This document shows positions 17,895 to 28,656 of a stretch of 64,000 nt of DNA, piece after piece; the stretch's first letter is position 1, and each line of letters begins with the position of its first letter. The notes under the pieces are model-generated. The model was not told where the DNA came from. It did no database searches and saw only the letters and a program-made list of their open reading frames with translations. The position numbers were made by a program, and so were the translations under genes. Source of the DNA: Streptococcus sanguinis (GTDB taxonomy: Bacteria > Bacillota > Bacilli > Lactobacillales > Streptococcaceae). The stretch is from positions 42,439 through 106,438 of the forward strand of contig NZ_JAHZPA010000008.1 of NCBI RefSeq assembly GCF_019929225.1. The letters are read 5' to 3'.

Positions 17895-18076
17895 GAACCC
17901 TTATGCATCTTTGTCGTTCTCTATTTGGTAGGGGGTTAGAGCTGTTGACAAGGACGAAACCATCATCCATTTTTAAATTTTGGATTCTTTGAGATATTTT
18001 GTTTAGAAAAAGGCTTGAAAAAAGTCGCAAAAGTGCTGGATTCGGGCAAATATTAGCCCCTTTTTCATGAAAAATA

Positions 18077-18085
18077 TGGTATAAT
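18077..18085 (+). promoter_or_regulatory. Extended -10 promoter of the HAD gene (leaderless)
   Basis: TGGTATAAT ends at 18085; the start codon used is at 18093, seven bases on. The ATG at 18084 lies inside the -10 and cannot be transcribed from this promoter. Confidence 0.65.
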
Positions 18086-18092
18086 GAAAGGT

Positions 18093-18659
18093 ATGAATTA
18101 TCAAGATTACATCTGGGATTTAGGTGGAACACTCTTGGATAATTATGAAACTTCAACTGCAGCTTTTGTTCAAACCTTGAAAGAGTTTGGTCTGCAAGCT
18201 GGTCACGATGAAGTTTATAAGGCCCTCAAGGTGTCTACGGACTATGCTGTCCAGCAGTTTGCTCCCCAAGAAAAAGACTTTTTAAAGTTTTATAAGGCCA
18301 ATGAAGCAGAAGAGTTGACTCACCCTGTCTTATTTGACGGCGCGACAGACTTGCTTAGGCGGATTGTGGACAAGGGTGGTCGGAACTTTCTGGTCTCCCA
18401 CCGGGACAACCAAGTGCTGGAAATCTTGGAGAAAACTGCGATTGCATCAGCATTTACAGAAGTGGTGACATCGGCGAATGGTTTTCCAAGGAAACCCTCA
18501 CCAGACTCCATGCTCTATCTAAAAGACAAGTATCAGATTGTCTCTGGTTTGGTCATTGGTGACCGTCCACTGGATATTGAAGCAGGGCAGGCAGCTGGCT
18601 TTGTTACCTATCTCTTTGATAATATGCAGCATCTTGAAGAATTTATAGATATTGATTAG
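18093..18659 (+). CDS. HAD-superfamily protein with altered motif I (upstream of gyrB)
   Basis: A 188-residue HAD-fold protein, conserved next to gyrB in streptococci. Motif I reads WDLGGTLLDN: the nucleophile Asp9 is present but the usual general acid/base Asp two residues later is Gly11. Motif II is LVSHR, the lysine is in GFPRKPSPDSM and motif IV is VIGDRPLDIEAG. Loss of the second Asp suggests weak or altered phosphatase activity. The start at 18093 has no usable Shine-Dalgarno site and is predicted leaderless. gyrB follows 12 bases downstream, so this gene probably leads the gyrB transcript. Confidence 0.85.
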   Translation: MNYQDYIWDLGGTLLDNYETSTAAFVQTLKEFGLQAGHDEVYKALKVSTDYAVQQFAPQEKDFLKFYKANEAEELTHPVLFDGATDLLRRIVDKGGRNFLVSHRDNQVLEILEKTAIASAFTEVVTSANGFPRKPSPDSMLYLKDKYQIVSGLVIGDRPLDIEAGQAAGFVTYLFDNMQHLEEFIDID

Positions 18660-20621
<1,962 letters not shown>

Positions 20622-20657
20622 AAAAATCAGAAAAATCAACCATTATGGGCAAAAATA

Positions 20658-20666
20658 TGATATAAT
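20658..20666 (+). promoter_or_regulatory. ezrA promoter
   Basis: Extended -10 TGATATAAT at 20658-20666, followed by a leader of about 35 bases with AAGGAG before the ATG at 20708. Confidence 0.6.
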
Positions 20667-20707
20667 CATTATGTTTGCTTTATAGTAACAATGTGAAGGA
20701 GTTCTAT

Positions 20708-22432
20708 ATGTCTATTGGACTAGTTATTCTCGTTGCTGTGGTAGCTCTGCTTTTGGTTGTCGGCTATGGTACTGCAGTTCTGATGAGAAAGAGAAATGAA
20801 GCTTTACTTCAAAATTTGGAGGAGAGAAAAGAAGCACTCTATAATCTTCCTGTGAATGATGAAGTTGAAGAAGTAAAAAATATGCATTTGATTGGGCAGA
20901 GTCAGGTGGCCTTCCGTGAATGGAATCAAAAATGGGTAGACTTGTCCTTAAATTCATTTGCTGATATCGAAAATAATCTATTTGAAGCAGAAGGTTACAA
21001 TAATTCATTCCGTTTCATAAAAGCCAAGCATGCCATCGGCAATATTGAGAGTCAGATTGATTTGATTGACGAAGATATCAAGATGATTCGTGCAGCCTTG
21101 GAAGATCTTAAAGAGCAAGAGTCTAAGAACAGTGGTCGTGTGCTCCATGCCTTGGATTTGTTTGAAAAACTGCAAACTCAGGTGGCGGAGAATGCAGACT
21201 CGTATGGGCAAGCCCTAGCTGAGATTGAGAAACAGCTGGAAAATATCCAATCAGAGTTTTCTCAGTTTGTGACCCTTAATTCTTCAGGTGACCCGGTTGA
21301 GGCGGCTGAAATCTTGGATAAGGCAGAGGATCATATCCTTGCTCTGACACATATCGTTGAGAAAGTTCCTGCCATTGTCGAAGAGTTGACTGTGAAATTG
21401 CCAGATCAGTTGGAAGACTTAGAATCTGGTCACCGTAAGCTCTTGGAATCTGGTTATCACTTTATCGAAACAGATATAGAGTCTCGCTTCCAGCAGCTTC
21501 ATGCAAGCCTCAAACGTAACGAAGCCAATATTTCAGCCCTAGAGCTGGATAATGCTGAGTATGAAAATGAGCAGGCTCAAGAAGAGATTAACGCTCTCTA
21601 TGAAATTTTTACGCGGGAAATTGAAGCCCACAAAGTAGTGGAGAAGCTGATTAAAAACTTGCCTAGCTATCTGGCTCATACAAAGGAAAACAACCAGCAA
21701 CTCCAAAAAGAGATAGAACGTTTATCTCAAACCTTCCTTATCTCTGATACAGAAACTTCTCATGTCAAGGAGTTGCAAGCTGAGCTTTCTGCTCAGGAAG
21801 ATGTGGTGCTTAGCGCGGTAGAAGATTCTTCTGAAACCAAGCAAGCTTATTCAGTGGTTCAGGAAGAGTTGGAAGCTATCCAAGAGCGTTTGAAAGAAAT
21901 CGAAGATGAGCAGATTTCTCTTGGCGAAGCTCTGGCAGAGATTGAAAAAGATGATGCCAACGCTCGCCAGAAAGTCAATATCTATGCTAACAAATTGCAT
22001 ACCATTAAGAGATATATGGAAAAACGCAATTTGCCAGGTATTCCAGACTCTTTCTTAGAAATTTTCTTCTCAACCAGCAATAATATTGAAGAGTTGGTGA
22101 AGGAATTGGAAGCTACACGAGTCAATATCGAATCAGTTAACCGTTGGCTGGAAATTCTAGGGAATGATATGGAGCAATTGGAAGAAGAAACCTATCGTAT
22201 CGTCCAAGATGCTACCTTGACTGAGCAGCTGCTGCAGTATTCAAACCGCTATCGTTCCTTTGATGATAATGTACAGGCGGCTTTCAACAAGTCCTTGTAT
22301 GTCTTTGAACATGACTACGACTATGCTCAATCCTTGGAAATCATTTCTAAAGCTTTGGATCTTGTCGAGCCAGGCGTGACAGAGCGTTTTGTGACATCCT
22401 ACGAAAAAACACGAGAGAATATTCGCTTTTAA
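20708..22432 (+). CDS. ezrA: Septation ring formation regulator EzrA
   Basis: A 574-residue protein of family length: one N-terminal transmembrane helix (about residues 3-24) and then a long acidic alpha-helical, spectrin-like cytoplasmic region. EzrA binds FtsZ and links it to wall-synthesis proteins; in streptococci it is a core division factor. The ATG at 20708 is preceded by AAGGAG and gives the short extracellular N-terminus typical of the family. Its own promoter and terminator make it monocistronic. Confidence 0.96.
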   Translation: MSIGLVILVAVVALLLVVGYGTAVLMRKRNEALLQNLEERKEALYNLPVNDEVEEVKNMHLIGQSQVAFREWNQKWVDLSLNSFADIENNLFEAEGYNNSFRFIKAKHAIGNIESQIDLIDEDIKMIRAALEDLKEQESKNSGRVLHALDLFEKLQTQVAENADSYGQALAEIEKQLENIQSEFSQFVTLNSSGDPVEAAEILDKAEDHILALTHIVEKVPAIVEELTVKLPDQLEDLESGHRKLLESGYHFIETDIESRFQQLHASLKRNEANISALELDNAEYENEQAQEEINALYEIFTREIEAHKVVEKLIKNLPSYLAHTKENNQQLQKEIERLSQTFLISDTETSHVKELQAELSAQEDVVLSAVEDSSETKQAYSVVQEELEAIQERLKEIEDEQISLGEALAEIEKDDANARQKVNIYANKLHTIKRYMEKRNLPGIPDSFLEIFFSTSNNIEELVKELEATRVNIESVNRWLEILGNDMEQLEEETYRIVQDATLTEQLLQYSNRYRSFDDNVQAAFNKSLYVFEHDYDYAQSLEIISKALDLVEPGVTERFVTSYEKTRENIRF

Positions 22433-22435
22433 AAG

Positions 22436-22457
22436 AAGTTCCTTCGGGAACTTTTTT
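22436..22457 (+). terminator. Terminator after ezrA
   Basis: Stem AAGTTCC/GGAACTT closed by a TTCG (UUCG) tetraloop, then six T. Confidence 0.9.
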
Positions 22458-22523
22458 CTTTTACAAAGAGAACGCTAGAGAACAGTCAGTAACAAGGATT
22501 CTGAGACTTCAATTTTTCCCAGC

Positions 22524-22552
22524 TTGTTTTGAAATAGAATTTCCTGTATAAT
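22524..22552 (+). promoter_or_regulatory. serB promoter
   Basis: TTGTTT (22524-22529), 17-base spacer, TATAAT (22547-22552); GAGGT ribosome site before the ATG at 22583. Confidence 0.7.
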
Positions 22553-22582
22553 ACAAAAAAATAGAAAGAATGAGGTCAGACA

Positions 22583-23230
22583 ATGAAAACAGTCAAAGGC
22601 TTGTTAGTCATGGATGTAGACAGCACCTTAATCATGGAAGAGGGGATTGACCTGCTAGGAGAGGAGGCGGGGGTAGGAGCTCAGGTTGCGGCTATTACCG
22701 AGCGTGCCATGCGAGGAGAGTTGGATTTTGAAGCTGCCTTGCGTGAGCGGGTCGCCCTTTTAAAAGGGCTGCCAGAGGATATTTTTGCTCGAATTGCTAA
22801 AAGGATTCACTTCGCTCCGGGAGCCGAGGAACTGGTCGATGAGCTGCATAAACGTGGTTATAAAGTAGGCTTGGTGTCAGGTGGTTTTCATGAGACAGTG
22901 GACAGACTGGCTGAGCAGCTTGGAATTGACTACGTCATGGCAAATCGTTTGGAAATTCAACAGGGGTTTTTGACAGGACAAGTCTTAGGAGAGATTGTCA
23001 CTAAGGATACCAAGCTTGCCATGCTAAAAGCATGGGCAGCTGAAAACAAGTTGGAATTAAATCAAACAATCGCTATGGGGGATGGTGCCAATGATCTGCC
23101 TATGATTCAGGCAGCTGGGATGGGAATTGCCTTTATGGCCAAGCCGATCGTGCGAGAGCAGGCTCCTTATCAGATTCAGGAATGCAATCTCTATCGGGTC
23201 ATTGATCTTTTAGACAATAGAAAAGAGTAG
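22583..23230 (+). CDS. serB: Phosphoserine phosphatase
   Basis: A 215-residue HAD phosphatase that converts phosphoserine to serine, the last step of serine synthesis. Motif I is MDVDSTLI (Asp11, Asp13), with the DxDST form specific to the SerB group; the cap carries EEGIDLLGEEAG with the substrate-binding Glu; motif II is SGGF and motif IV GDGANDLPM. It lacks the N-terminal ACT domain of longer SerB proteins. The glycerate kinase gene follows after nine bases; both touch the phosphoglycerate/serine branch of metabolism. Confidence 0.93.
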   Translation: MKTVKGLLVMDVDSTLIMEEGIDLLGEEAGVGAQVAAITERAMRGELDFEAALRERVALLKGLPEDIFARIAKRIHFAPGAEELVDELHKRGYKVGLVSGGFHETVDRLAEQLGIDYVMANRLEIQQGFLTGQVLGEIVTKDTKLAMLKAWAAENKLELNQTIAMGDGANDLPMIQAAGMGIAFMAKPIVREQAPYQIQECNLYRVIDLLDNRKE

Positions 23231-23239
23231 GAGAGAGGC

Positions 23240-24358
23240 ATGCATATTCTAATTGCACCGGATTCTTTCAAGGAAAGTTTGTCAGCGGCTCAGGTTGCTC
23301 AAGCTCTTCAGACAGGCTTTTCTCAGGCCTTGCCAGATGCCAGCTTTGACTTGCTGCCGGTCGGTGACGGCGGCGAGGGGACAATGGCTGCGCTGACAGC
23401 AGCCTTGGGCTGGGCTGAATTTTACCACACCGTAACCGGACCCTTTGGCCAGCCAGTAAAAATGCCCTACGCCAGAAATGGTCAGCAAGCGCTTTTTGAA
23501 ATGGCTGATTTGGTCGGACTTGCCTCTATTCCTCAGGAAAAACGAAATCCCTTGGCCATAGAAACCAAAGGATTGGGAGAATTGATTTTGCACCTGGCTG
23601 AAGAAGGTGTTAGAAAGATTTTAGTTGGTGTTGGAGGTTCGGCTAGCAACGACGGTGGGATTGGACTAGCAGCGGGCCTGGGCTATGAATTTTTCGATGC
23701 GGAGAATCATAGATTGCGCCCCATTGGCTCGTCTTTGGGAAAGGTCGCTCGAATATCAGTTGAGCAGGTTCCTGCTTTCTTGAAAGAAGTTGAGATTGAG
23801 ATTTTGACGGATGTATACAATCCTCTATGCGGTGAGCGTGGTGCGACAAGTGTTTTCGGAGGTCAGAAAGGTCTAGCACCCTTATTATTCTCTCAAGTGG
23901 ATCAAGCCATGGCAGATTTCTATCAGTTGGTTGATCCTCAGGTGATTGATATGGATGGAGCTGGAGCCGGAGGCGGAATGGCAGCAGGACTGGTTGCTTT
24001 TGCCGGAGGAAAAATCGTTTCGGGTATTGAAACCTGTCTAGATTTACTGGATTTTGATGAAAGAGTTAAAAAAGCTGACTTGGTCGTAGTGGGCGAGGGT
24101 CGGTTGGACCGTCAGTCTTTGGCGGGCAAGGCACCGATCGGGGTCGCAAGACGAACACCTGACGGCATCCCAGTACTGGCTATTTGCGGCAGTCTGGCAG
24201 ATGATTTACCCGATTTCCCAGTTGAGAATATTCAGGCAGCTTTTCCGATTATTGCGCGAGCAGATAGCTTGGATAGGATTCTAGAGCAGGCGGAGAAAAA
24301 TTTGATTCGCACAGCCAGAAATATTGGCAATGTTCTGAAGATGAAAAAAAGCGGTTAG
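23240..24358 (+). CDS. glxK: Glycerate kinase (GK type II family)
   Basis: A 372-residue glycerate kinase (Pfam glycerate kinase 1 family) that phosphorylates D-glycerate. Family motifs: IAPDSFKESL at the N-terminus, PVGDGGEGT near 42, VGVGGSASNDGGIG near 130, GAGAGGGMAAGL near 240 and VGEGRLDRQSLAGKAPIG near 285. GGAGAGAGG lies ahead of the ATG. It forms an operon with serB. Its stop codon lies in the loop of a bidirectional terminator and overlaps the stop of the convergent gene by four bases. Confidence 0.92.
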   Translation: MHILIAPDSFKESLSAAQVAQALQTGFSQALPDASFDLLPVGDGGEGTMAALTAALGWAEFYHTVTGPFGQPVKMPYARNGQQALFEMADLVGLASIPQEKRNPLAIETKGLGELILHLAEEGVRKILVGVGGSASNDGGIGLAAGLGYEFFDAENHRLRPIGSSLGKVARISVEQVPAFLKEVEIEILTDVYNPLCGERGATSVFGGQKGLAPLLFSQVDQAMADFYQLVDPQVIDMDGAGAGGGMAAGLVAFAGGKIVSGIETCLDLLDFDERVKKADLVVVGEGRLDRQSLAGKAPIGVARRTPDGIPVLAICGSLADDLPDFPVENIQAAFPIIARADSLDRILEQAEKNLIRTARNIGNVLKMKKSG

Positions 24359-24370
24359 TCCGCTTTTTTT
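24344..24370. terminator. Symmetric bidirectional terminator holding both stop codons
   Basis: Perfect 11-bp palindrome AAAAAAAGCGG/CCGCTTTTTTT with loop TTAGT (24355-24359). The glxK stop TAG (24356-24358) and the opposing TAA (24357-24355) both sit in the loop. Confidence 0.93.
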
Positions 24371-24693
24371 AGTAGGTATTCAATTTCTTTGACTATCATG
24401 CCCTTTTCAAAGAAGAAGATGTCACAAGACAGGTCACCAAAGTCATTTTCTAAAAGGGTCACAATCCGACTCTGGTCAGGACTAAGCTGATAATAAGTAC
24501 AACGAAATTGGACGGGGTTGTTATGGTAGGCTTTTTGAATCTTAGTCAAGTAGTCCGCTTTTCCTTCGATGATTTCGGTTGTGTCACCTTCTAATTCCCA
24601 GCTAACATGATCAGAAAGAAAGGTCTCATAGGTTTGCCAATCGCGCTGATTTTCTGCTTCAAAGAAGGAAAAAAGTTTTTCTAAATTTGTCAT
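24355..24693 (-). CDS. NTF2/SnoaL-like small protein
   Basis: A 112-residue soluble protein with the alpha-plus-beta pattern of the NTF2-like (SnoaL/ketosteroid-isomerase-like) superfamily: N-terminal helices (FFEAENQRDWQTYETFLSDHVSWELEG), then strands ending in VKEIEYLLKK. No catalytic residues can be assigned. I chose the ATG at 24693, one base after the stop of the SseB-like gene, so the two are coupled. An ORF start further upstream would lie inside the SseB gene. Confidence 0.7.
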   Translation of the reverse strand: MTNLEKLFSFFEAENQRDWQTYETFLSDHVSWELEGDTTEIIEGKADYLTKIQKAYHNNPVQFRCTYYQLSPDQSRIVTLLENDFGDLSCDIFFFEKGMIVKEIEYLLKKAD

Positions 24694-24694
24694 T

Positions 24695-25144
24695 CTATCC
24701 AAACCATTTTTTCCAGAGGGAGGGCTTTTCTTTTGCAGGGATTTCTGCTGGCTGAAGGAGCCCAGCAAACTGTTGGTTCATATCCTTGTCATCTACTTGG
24801 ACAAGATGGTCGCTATGGACAATCAGGCCAAAAGGAGAAGACTGGTAATCGCTAGAGACAATAGTTGCCTCGCAGCCCAGCTCCTTAGCAGTTTTTAGAT
24901 AAAAGATTTGATTGCCAGACTCAACTTCTGGGGAAATTTTGACAATTACAGGTTGGCAGTTTTTCATGATGCTGCTGAGCATTTCCTTGAAATGACTGCG
25001 AATGAGGGTCTCGTTGGCTTGCTCAATAGAGCAGGAAGCCAGCACTCGCTCCTCAAAAGTCCCTAAAAATCTACGCTGTTCATCAGGATTGAGCTTGACT
25101 CCGCCCTGAGCTTTTTCCATGATTACTTTATTAATATCAGTCAT
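24695..25144 (-). CDS. SseB-family protein
   Basis: A 149-residue protein with an SseB-type domain (residues about 15-130), a small alpha/beta fold found in many bacteria and named from an enterobacterial protein related to serine sensitivity; function unknown. The C-terminal PSLWKKWFG tail is basic and aromatic. Start at 25144 (MTDINKV) has no Shine-Dalgarno site and begins six bases after an extended -10 (TGGTACAAT), so it is another predicted leaderless gene. It is transcribed away from eno. Confidence 0.75.
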   Translation of the reverse strand: MTDINKVIMEKAQGGVKLNPDEQRRFLGTFEERVLASCSIEQANETLIRSHFKEMLSSIMKNCQPVIVKISPEVESGNQIFYLKTAKELGCEATIVSSDYQSSPFGLIVHSDHLVQVDDKDMNQQFAGLLQPAEIPAKEKPSLWKKWFG

Positions 25145-25150
25145 AATAAA

Positions 25151-25159
25151 ATTGTACCA
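25151..25159 (-). promoter_or_regulatory. Extended -10 promoter of the SseB-like gene (leaderless)
   Basis: Minus-strand TGGTACAAT ends at 25151, six bases before the ATG at 25144, the same spacing as at the HD gene. Confidence 0.62.
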
Positions 25160-25284
25160 TAAAAGGAGGAATTCTAAAAGCTCGAATGTCTGTTCTGATT
25201 TGCTGGAAAAGCATTTATATAGTAAATTTGGAATCGTTTTCTTGTGCAAAATTTCTCAAATTTGCTTAGATTCTCTATTTTTCC

Positions 25285-25313
25285 TTGAAAAAAAAGCGTT
25301 TTTGAGGTATCAT
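25285..25313 (+). promoter_or_regulatory. eno promoter
   Basis: TTGAAA (25285-25290), 17-base spacer and TATCAT (25308-25313), then a short leader with AAGGAG before the ATG at 25353. Confidence 0.75.
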
Positions 25314-25349
25314 AGACTAGTAAATAATTTTAAATAATAAGGAGAGTAA

Positions 25350-26657
<1,308 letters not shown>

Positions 26658-26676
26658 TCTAACAACATATAAGAGG

Positions 26677-26702
26677 AGCTAGGACATAGTCCTAGCTTTT
26701 TT
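26677..26702 (+). terminator. eno terminator
   Basis: Nine-bp stem AGCTAGGAC/GTCCTAGCT with loop ATA and a T run. Confidence 0.92.
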
Positions 26703-26715
26703 GATGTGTAAAGAT

Positions 26716-26887
26716 ATGACAATGGATTTTTTTTGATTTAGGATCAAGCCTAATTGATGAGAGGGAGATTTATTACCTTTTCCTAGAAAATTGCCTAGAA
26801 GTAGTGTGTAGGGCTGGTCATGCTCTTTCCCTTGAAAAATTGGGGGACAAGATGATAGCTTTTGCTAAGGAAAATATAATCAAGTAA
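26716..26887 (+). pseudogene. Truncated, frameshifted HAD-hydrolase remnant
   Basis: From GAT at 26735 an open frame of 50 codons reads DLGSSLIDEREIYYLFLENC and continues to a TAA at 26885. DLGSSLIDE is the motif I pattern of HAD hydrolases. The obvious start (ATG at 26716 or 26722) is out of frame by one base across an eight-T run; with seven T it would read MDFFDLGSSLIDE. The downstream two thirds, with motifs II-IV, are missing and no ribosome site remains. It is best read as a dead fragment. Confidence 0.6.
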
Positions 26888-26976
26888 TCCCTGCGTTTCC
26901 TTGTGACTACATGCTTGGAAAAGTGAGCGATTTATTGAAGATTTTATAGCTTTCTTGTATCAAAATCAGTCTTTTA

Positions 26977-26985
26977 TGGTATACT
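26977..26985 (+). promoter_or_regulatory. mgtE promoter
   Basis: Extended -10 TGGTATACT with TTGTAT 19 bases upstream; GGAAGGAGGAG precedes the ATG at 27009. Confidence 0.6.
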
Positions 26986-27008
26986 AGCAAAGTGGAAGGA
27001 GGAGTACA

Positions 27009-28349
27009 ATGGAAGAATTATTAAATCAGGTCTTACTATCACAGGATAGTGAAGTTTTCAATCAGATATTTGACGATTACTATCCCATTGATATTGCTCT
27101 TTCTTTGGAGGCCTTGGAGGATGAGGAAGGGAATCTTCTCAAAACCTTTACAGAAATGGCTAGTGATGATCAATTGGTAGAGATTTTAAAAGAAGCCGAG
27201 CCGGAGTTGCAACGACAGATTATCCAATCGATTTCTTTCAAACGTACCAGCACTCTTTTTCATCTTATGCCAGATGATGATGTAGTAGATATTTTGGGTT
27301 ACTTGAGTGTGGACTTGCGTAAGCAATACTTAAGTATGATGAAAAATACCAGTCAAGAGAATTTGAAAGCTATGTTGGCTTACGATCCTCAGACAGCTGG
27401 TGGTCTGATGACGACAGAATTCATCACCTTAAATGAAAACCTGACCGTCTCAGCAACTCTCAATAAATTGAGGGAGATTTCGCCCAATACAGAAGTTATT
27501 GATACCTTATTTATTAGAAATGTGCATCATTCGCTAGTTGGCTGGATTGATATTCGTGATTTGTTTATTCATGATGCGGAGATGAAACTCAGTGAATTTA
27601 TGAATACTCAGATAGTGAGTGTAACGCCAGAGGTTGACCAAGAGGAAGTGGCACAGCTTTCTGCCAAATATAATTTATCTGTCGTACCGGTCGTCAATCA
27701 TCGGCAGGTATTGTTAGGAATCATCACTATTGACGATATCGTCGATGTTTTGCAAGAAGAGTATCAAGAAGATATCTTGCGGATGGGGGGTGTCCAAGAA
27801 AGTGAAGAAATTGGAGGACCTTTTAAAGAATCACTCAAGAAACGCTTACCTTGGTTGATGATTAACCTAGTGACAGCCTTTCTAGCTTCTGCGACAGTGG
27901 CACTTTTTGATGATACGATTTCAAAAGTTGTAGCATTAGCAGCGATTAGTCCTATTATCACGGGAATGGGCGGAAATTCTGCCTCTCAGACACTTGCTTT
28001 GGTTATCCAAGGAATTGCCTTGGGGAAACTGGATCTGAAAGAAGATCGGAATTTAGTATTCAAAGAAATCGTGCTAGCTTTGGTTAATGGTTTCTTTACC
28101 GGTTTGATTGCAGCGATTGTCATGTTTGTCTTCTATCAAAATTTCTATCTGTCTGTTATTGTGGTATTGGCTATGATGATCAATCTAGCATGTGGGGCTC
28201 TATTTGGTTACTTTGTACCACTGATTATCAAGACCCTGCAGCAGGATCCAGCTCTAGCCTCGACCATTTTCATTACCACAGCAACAGATGTATTGGGTTA
28301 TCTAGCTTTTCTAGGCTTAGCACAAATTTTCTTACCATTGATTATATAA
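27009..28349 (+). CDS. mgtE: MgtE-family magnesium channel/transporter
   Basis: A 446-residue MgtE of usual length. The acidic N-domain (about 1-125) is followed by YDPQTAGGLMTTEF and two CBS domains (about 130-250) that gate the channel on cytoplasmic Mg2+, then five membrane helices (about 280-446). The pore-lining stretch GMGGNSASQT near residue 325 and ATDVLGYLAFLG near the C-terminus are conserved. Control here is probably by protein gating, since no riboswitch is present upstream. Confidence 0.94.
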   Translation: MEELLNQVLLSQDSEVFNQIFDDYYPIDIALSLEALEDEEGNLLKTFTEMASDDQLVEILKEAEPELQRQIIQSISFKRTSTLFHLMPDDDVVDILGYLSVDLRKQYLSMMKNTSQENLKAMLAYDPQTAGGLMTTEFITLNENLTVSATLNKLREISPNTEVIDTLFIRNVHHSLVGWIDIRDLFIHDAEMKLSEFMNTQIVSVTPEVDQEEVAQLSAKYNLSVVPVVNHRQVLLGIITIDDIVDVLQEEYQEDILRMGGVQESEEIGGPFKESLKKRLPWLMINLVTAFLASATVALFDDTISKVVALAAISPIITGMGGNSASQTLALVIQGIALGKLDLKEDRNLVFKEIVLALVNGFFTGLIAAIVMFVFYQNFYLSVIVVLAMMINLACGALFGYFVPLIIKTLQQDPALASTIFITTATDVLGYLAFLGLAQIFLPLII

Positions 28350-28362
28350 AAAATGATACACA

Positions 28363-28390
28363 AAAAACGCTTGATTTTTCAAGCGTTTTT
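28363..28390. terminator. Bidirectional terminator between mgtE and the small helical gene
   Basis: Twelve-bp stem AAAAACGCTTGA/TCAAGCGTTTTT with a TTTT loop. Confidence 0.9.
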
Positions 28391-28396
28391 GTTTTC

Positions 28397-28588
28397 TTAG
28401 TTGTCGAACAAATCTTTAACTTTATCAATAGCACCGCTGGCCATTTCATTTCCAGCTACTAATTTTTTAGCTTGATCTAGGTATTCACCGAGTTTGTCTT
28501 TGTTTTCTTCGATAAACTTTTTGGCGCCATCAAAGTCTTTCTTTTCAATCATTTCTTTTACTTGGTTAAATAAATCTACTGGATTCAT
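28397..28588 (-). CDS. Small helical protein of unknown function (63 aa)
   Basis: I do not recognise a named family. The 63-residue product is highly charged and predicted almost fully helical, with heptad-like spacing (VKEMIEKKDFDGAKKFIEENKDKL). No signal peptide, membrane segment or cysteines. The gene is real by its strong ribosome site (AAGGAG), AT-rich own promoter region and its own share of the bidirectional terminator. Proteins of this look are common and short in streptococci; function cannot be inferred. Confidence 0.7.
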   Translation of the reverse strand: MNPVDLFNQVKEMIEKKDFDGAKKFIEENKDKLGEYLDQAKKLVAGNEMASGAIDKVKDLFDN

Positions 28589-28656
28589 AGTTGTTGCTCC
28601 TTAGTAATTTTTTATACTATTTAATCAAATTTCTAATAGAAAGACAAGAATTCTGC

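Larger units (their letters stand above)
26658..27008 (+). other. eno-mgtE intergenic region (351 bases)
   Basis: It holds the eno terminator, a decayed HAD gene (26716-26887) and the mgtE promoter region. There is no M-box or other riboswitch: the mgtE leader after its -10 is only about 20 bases. Confidence 0.7.

Noticed and set aside
18084..18092. ATG at 18084 as start of the HAD gene
   Set aside because: It overlaps the -10 hexamer of the only visible promoter, so it would not be in the transcript.
26888..27008. Mg2+-sensing M-box riboswitch upstream of mgtE
   Set aside because: The promoter lies about 24 bases from the start codon; there is no room and no M-box sequence.
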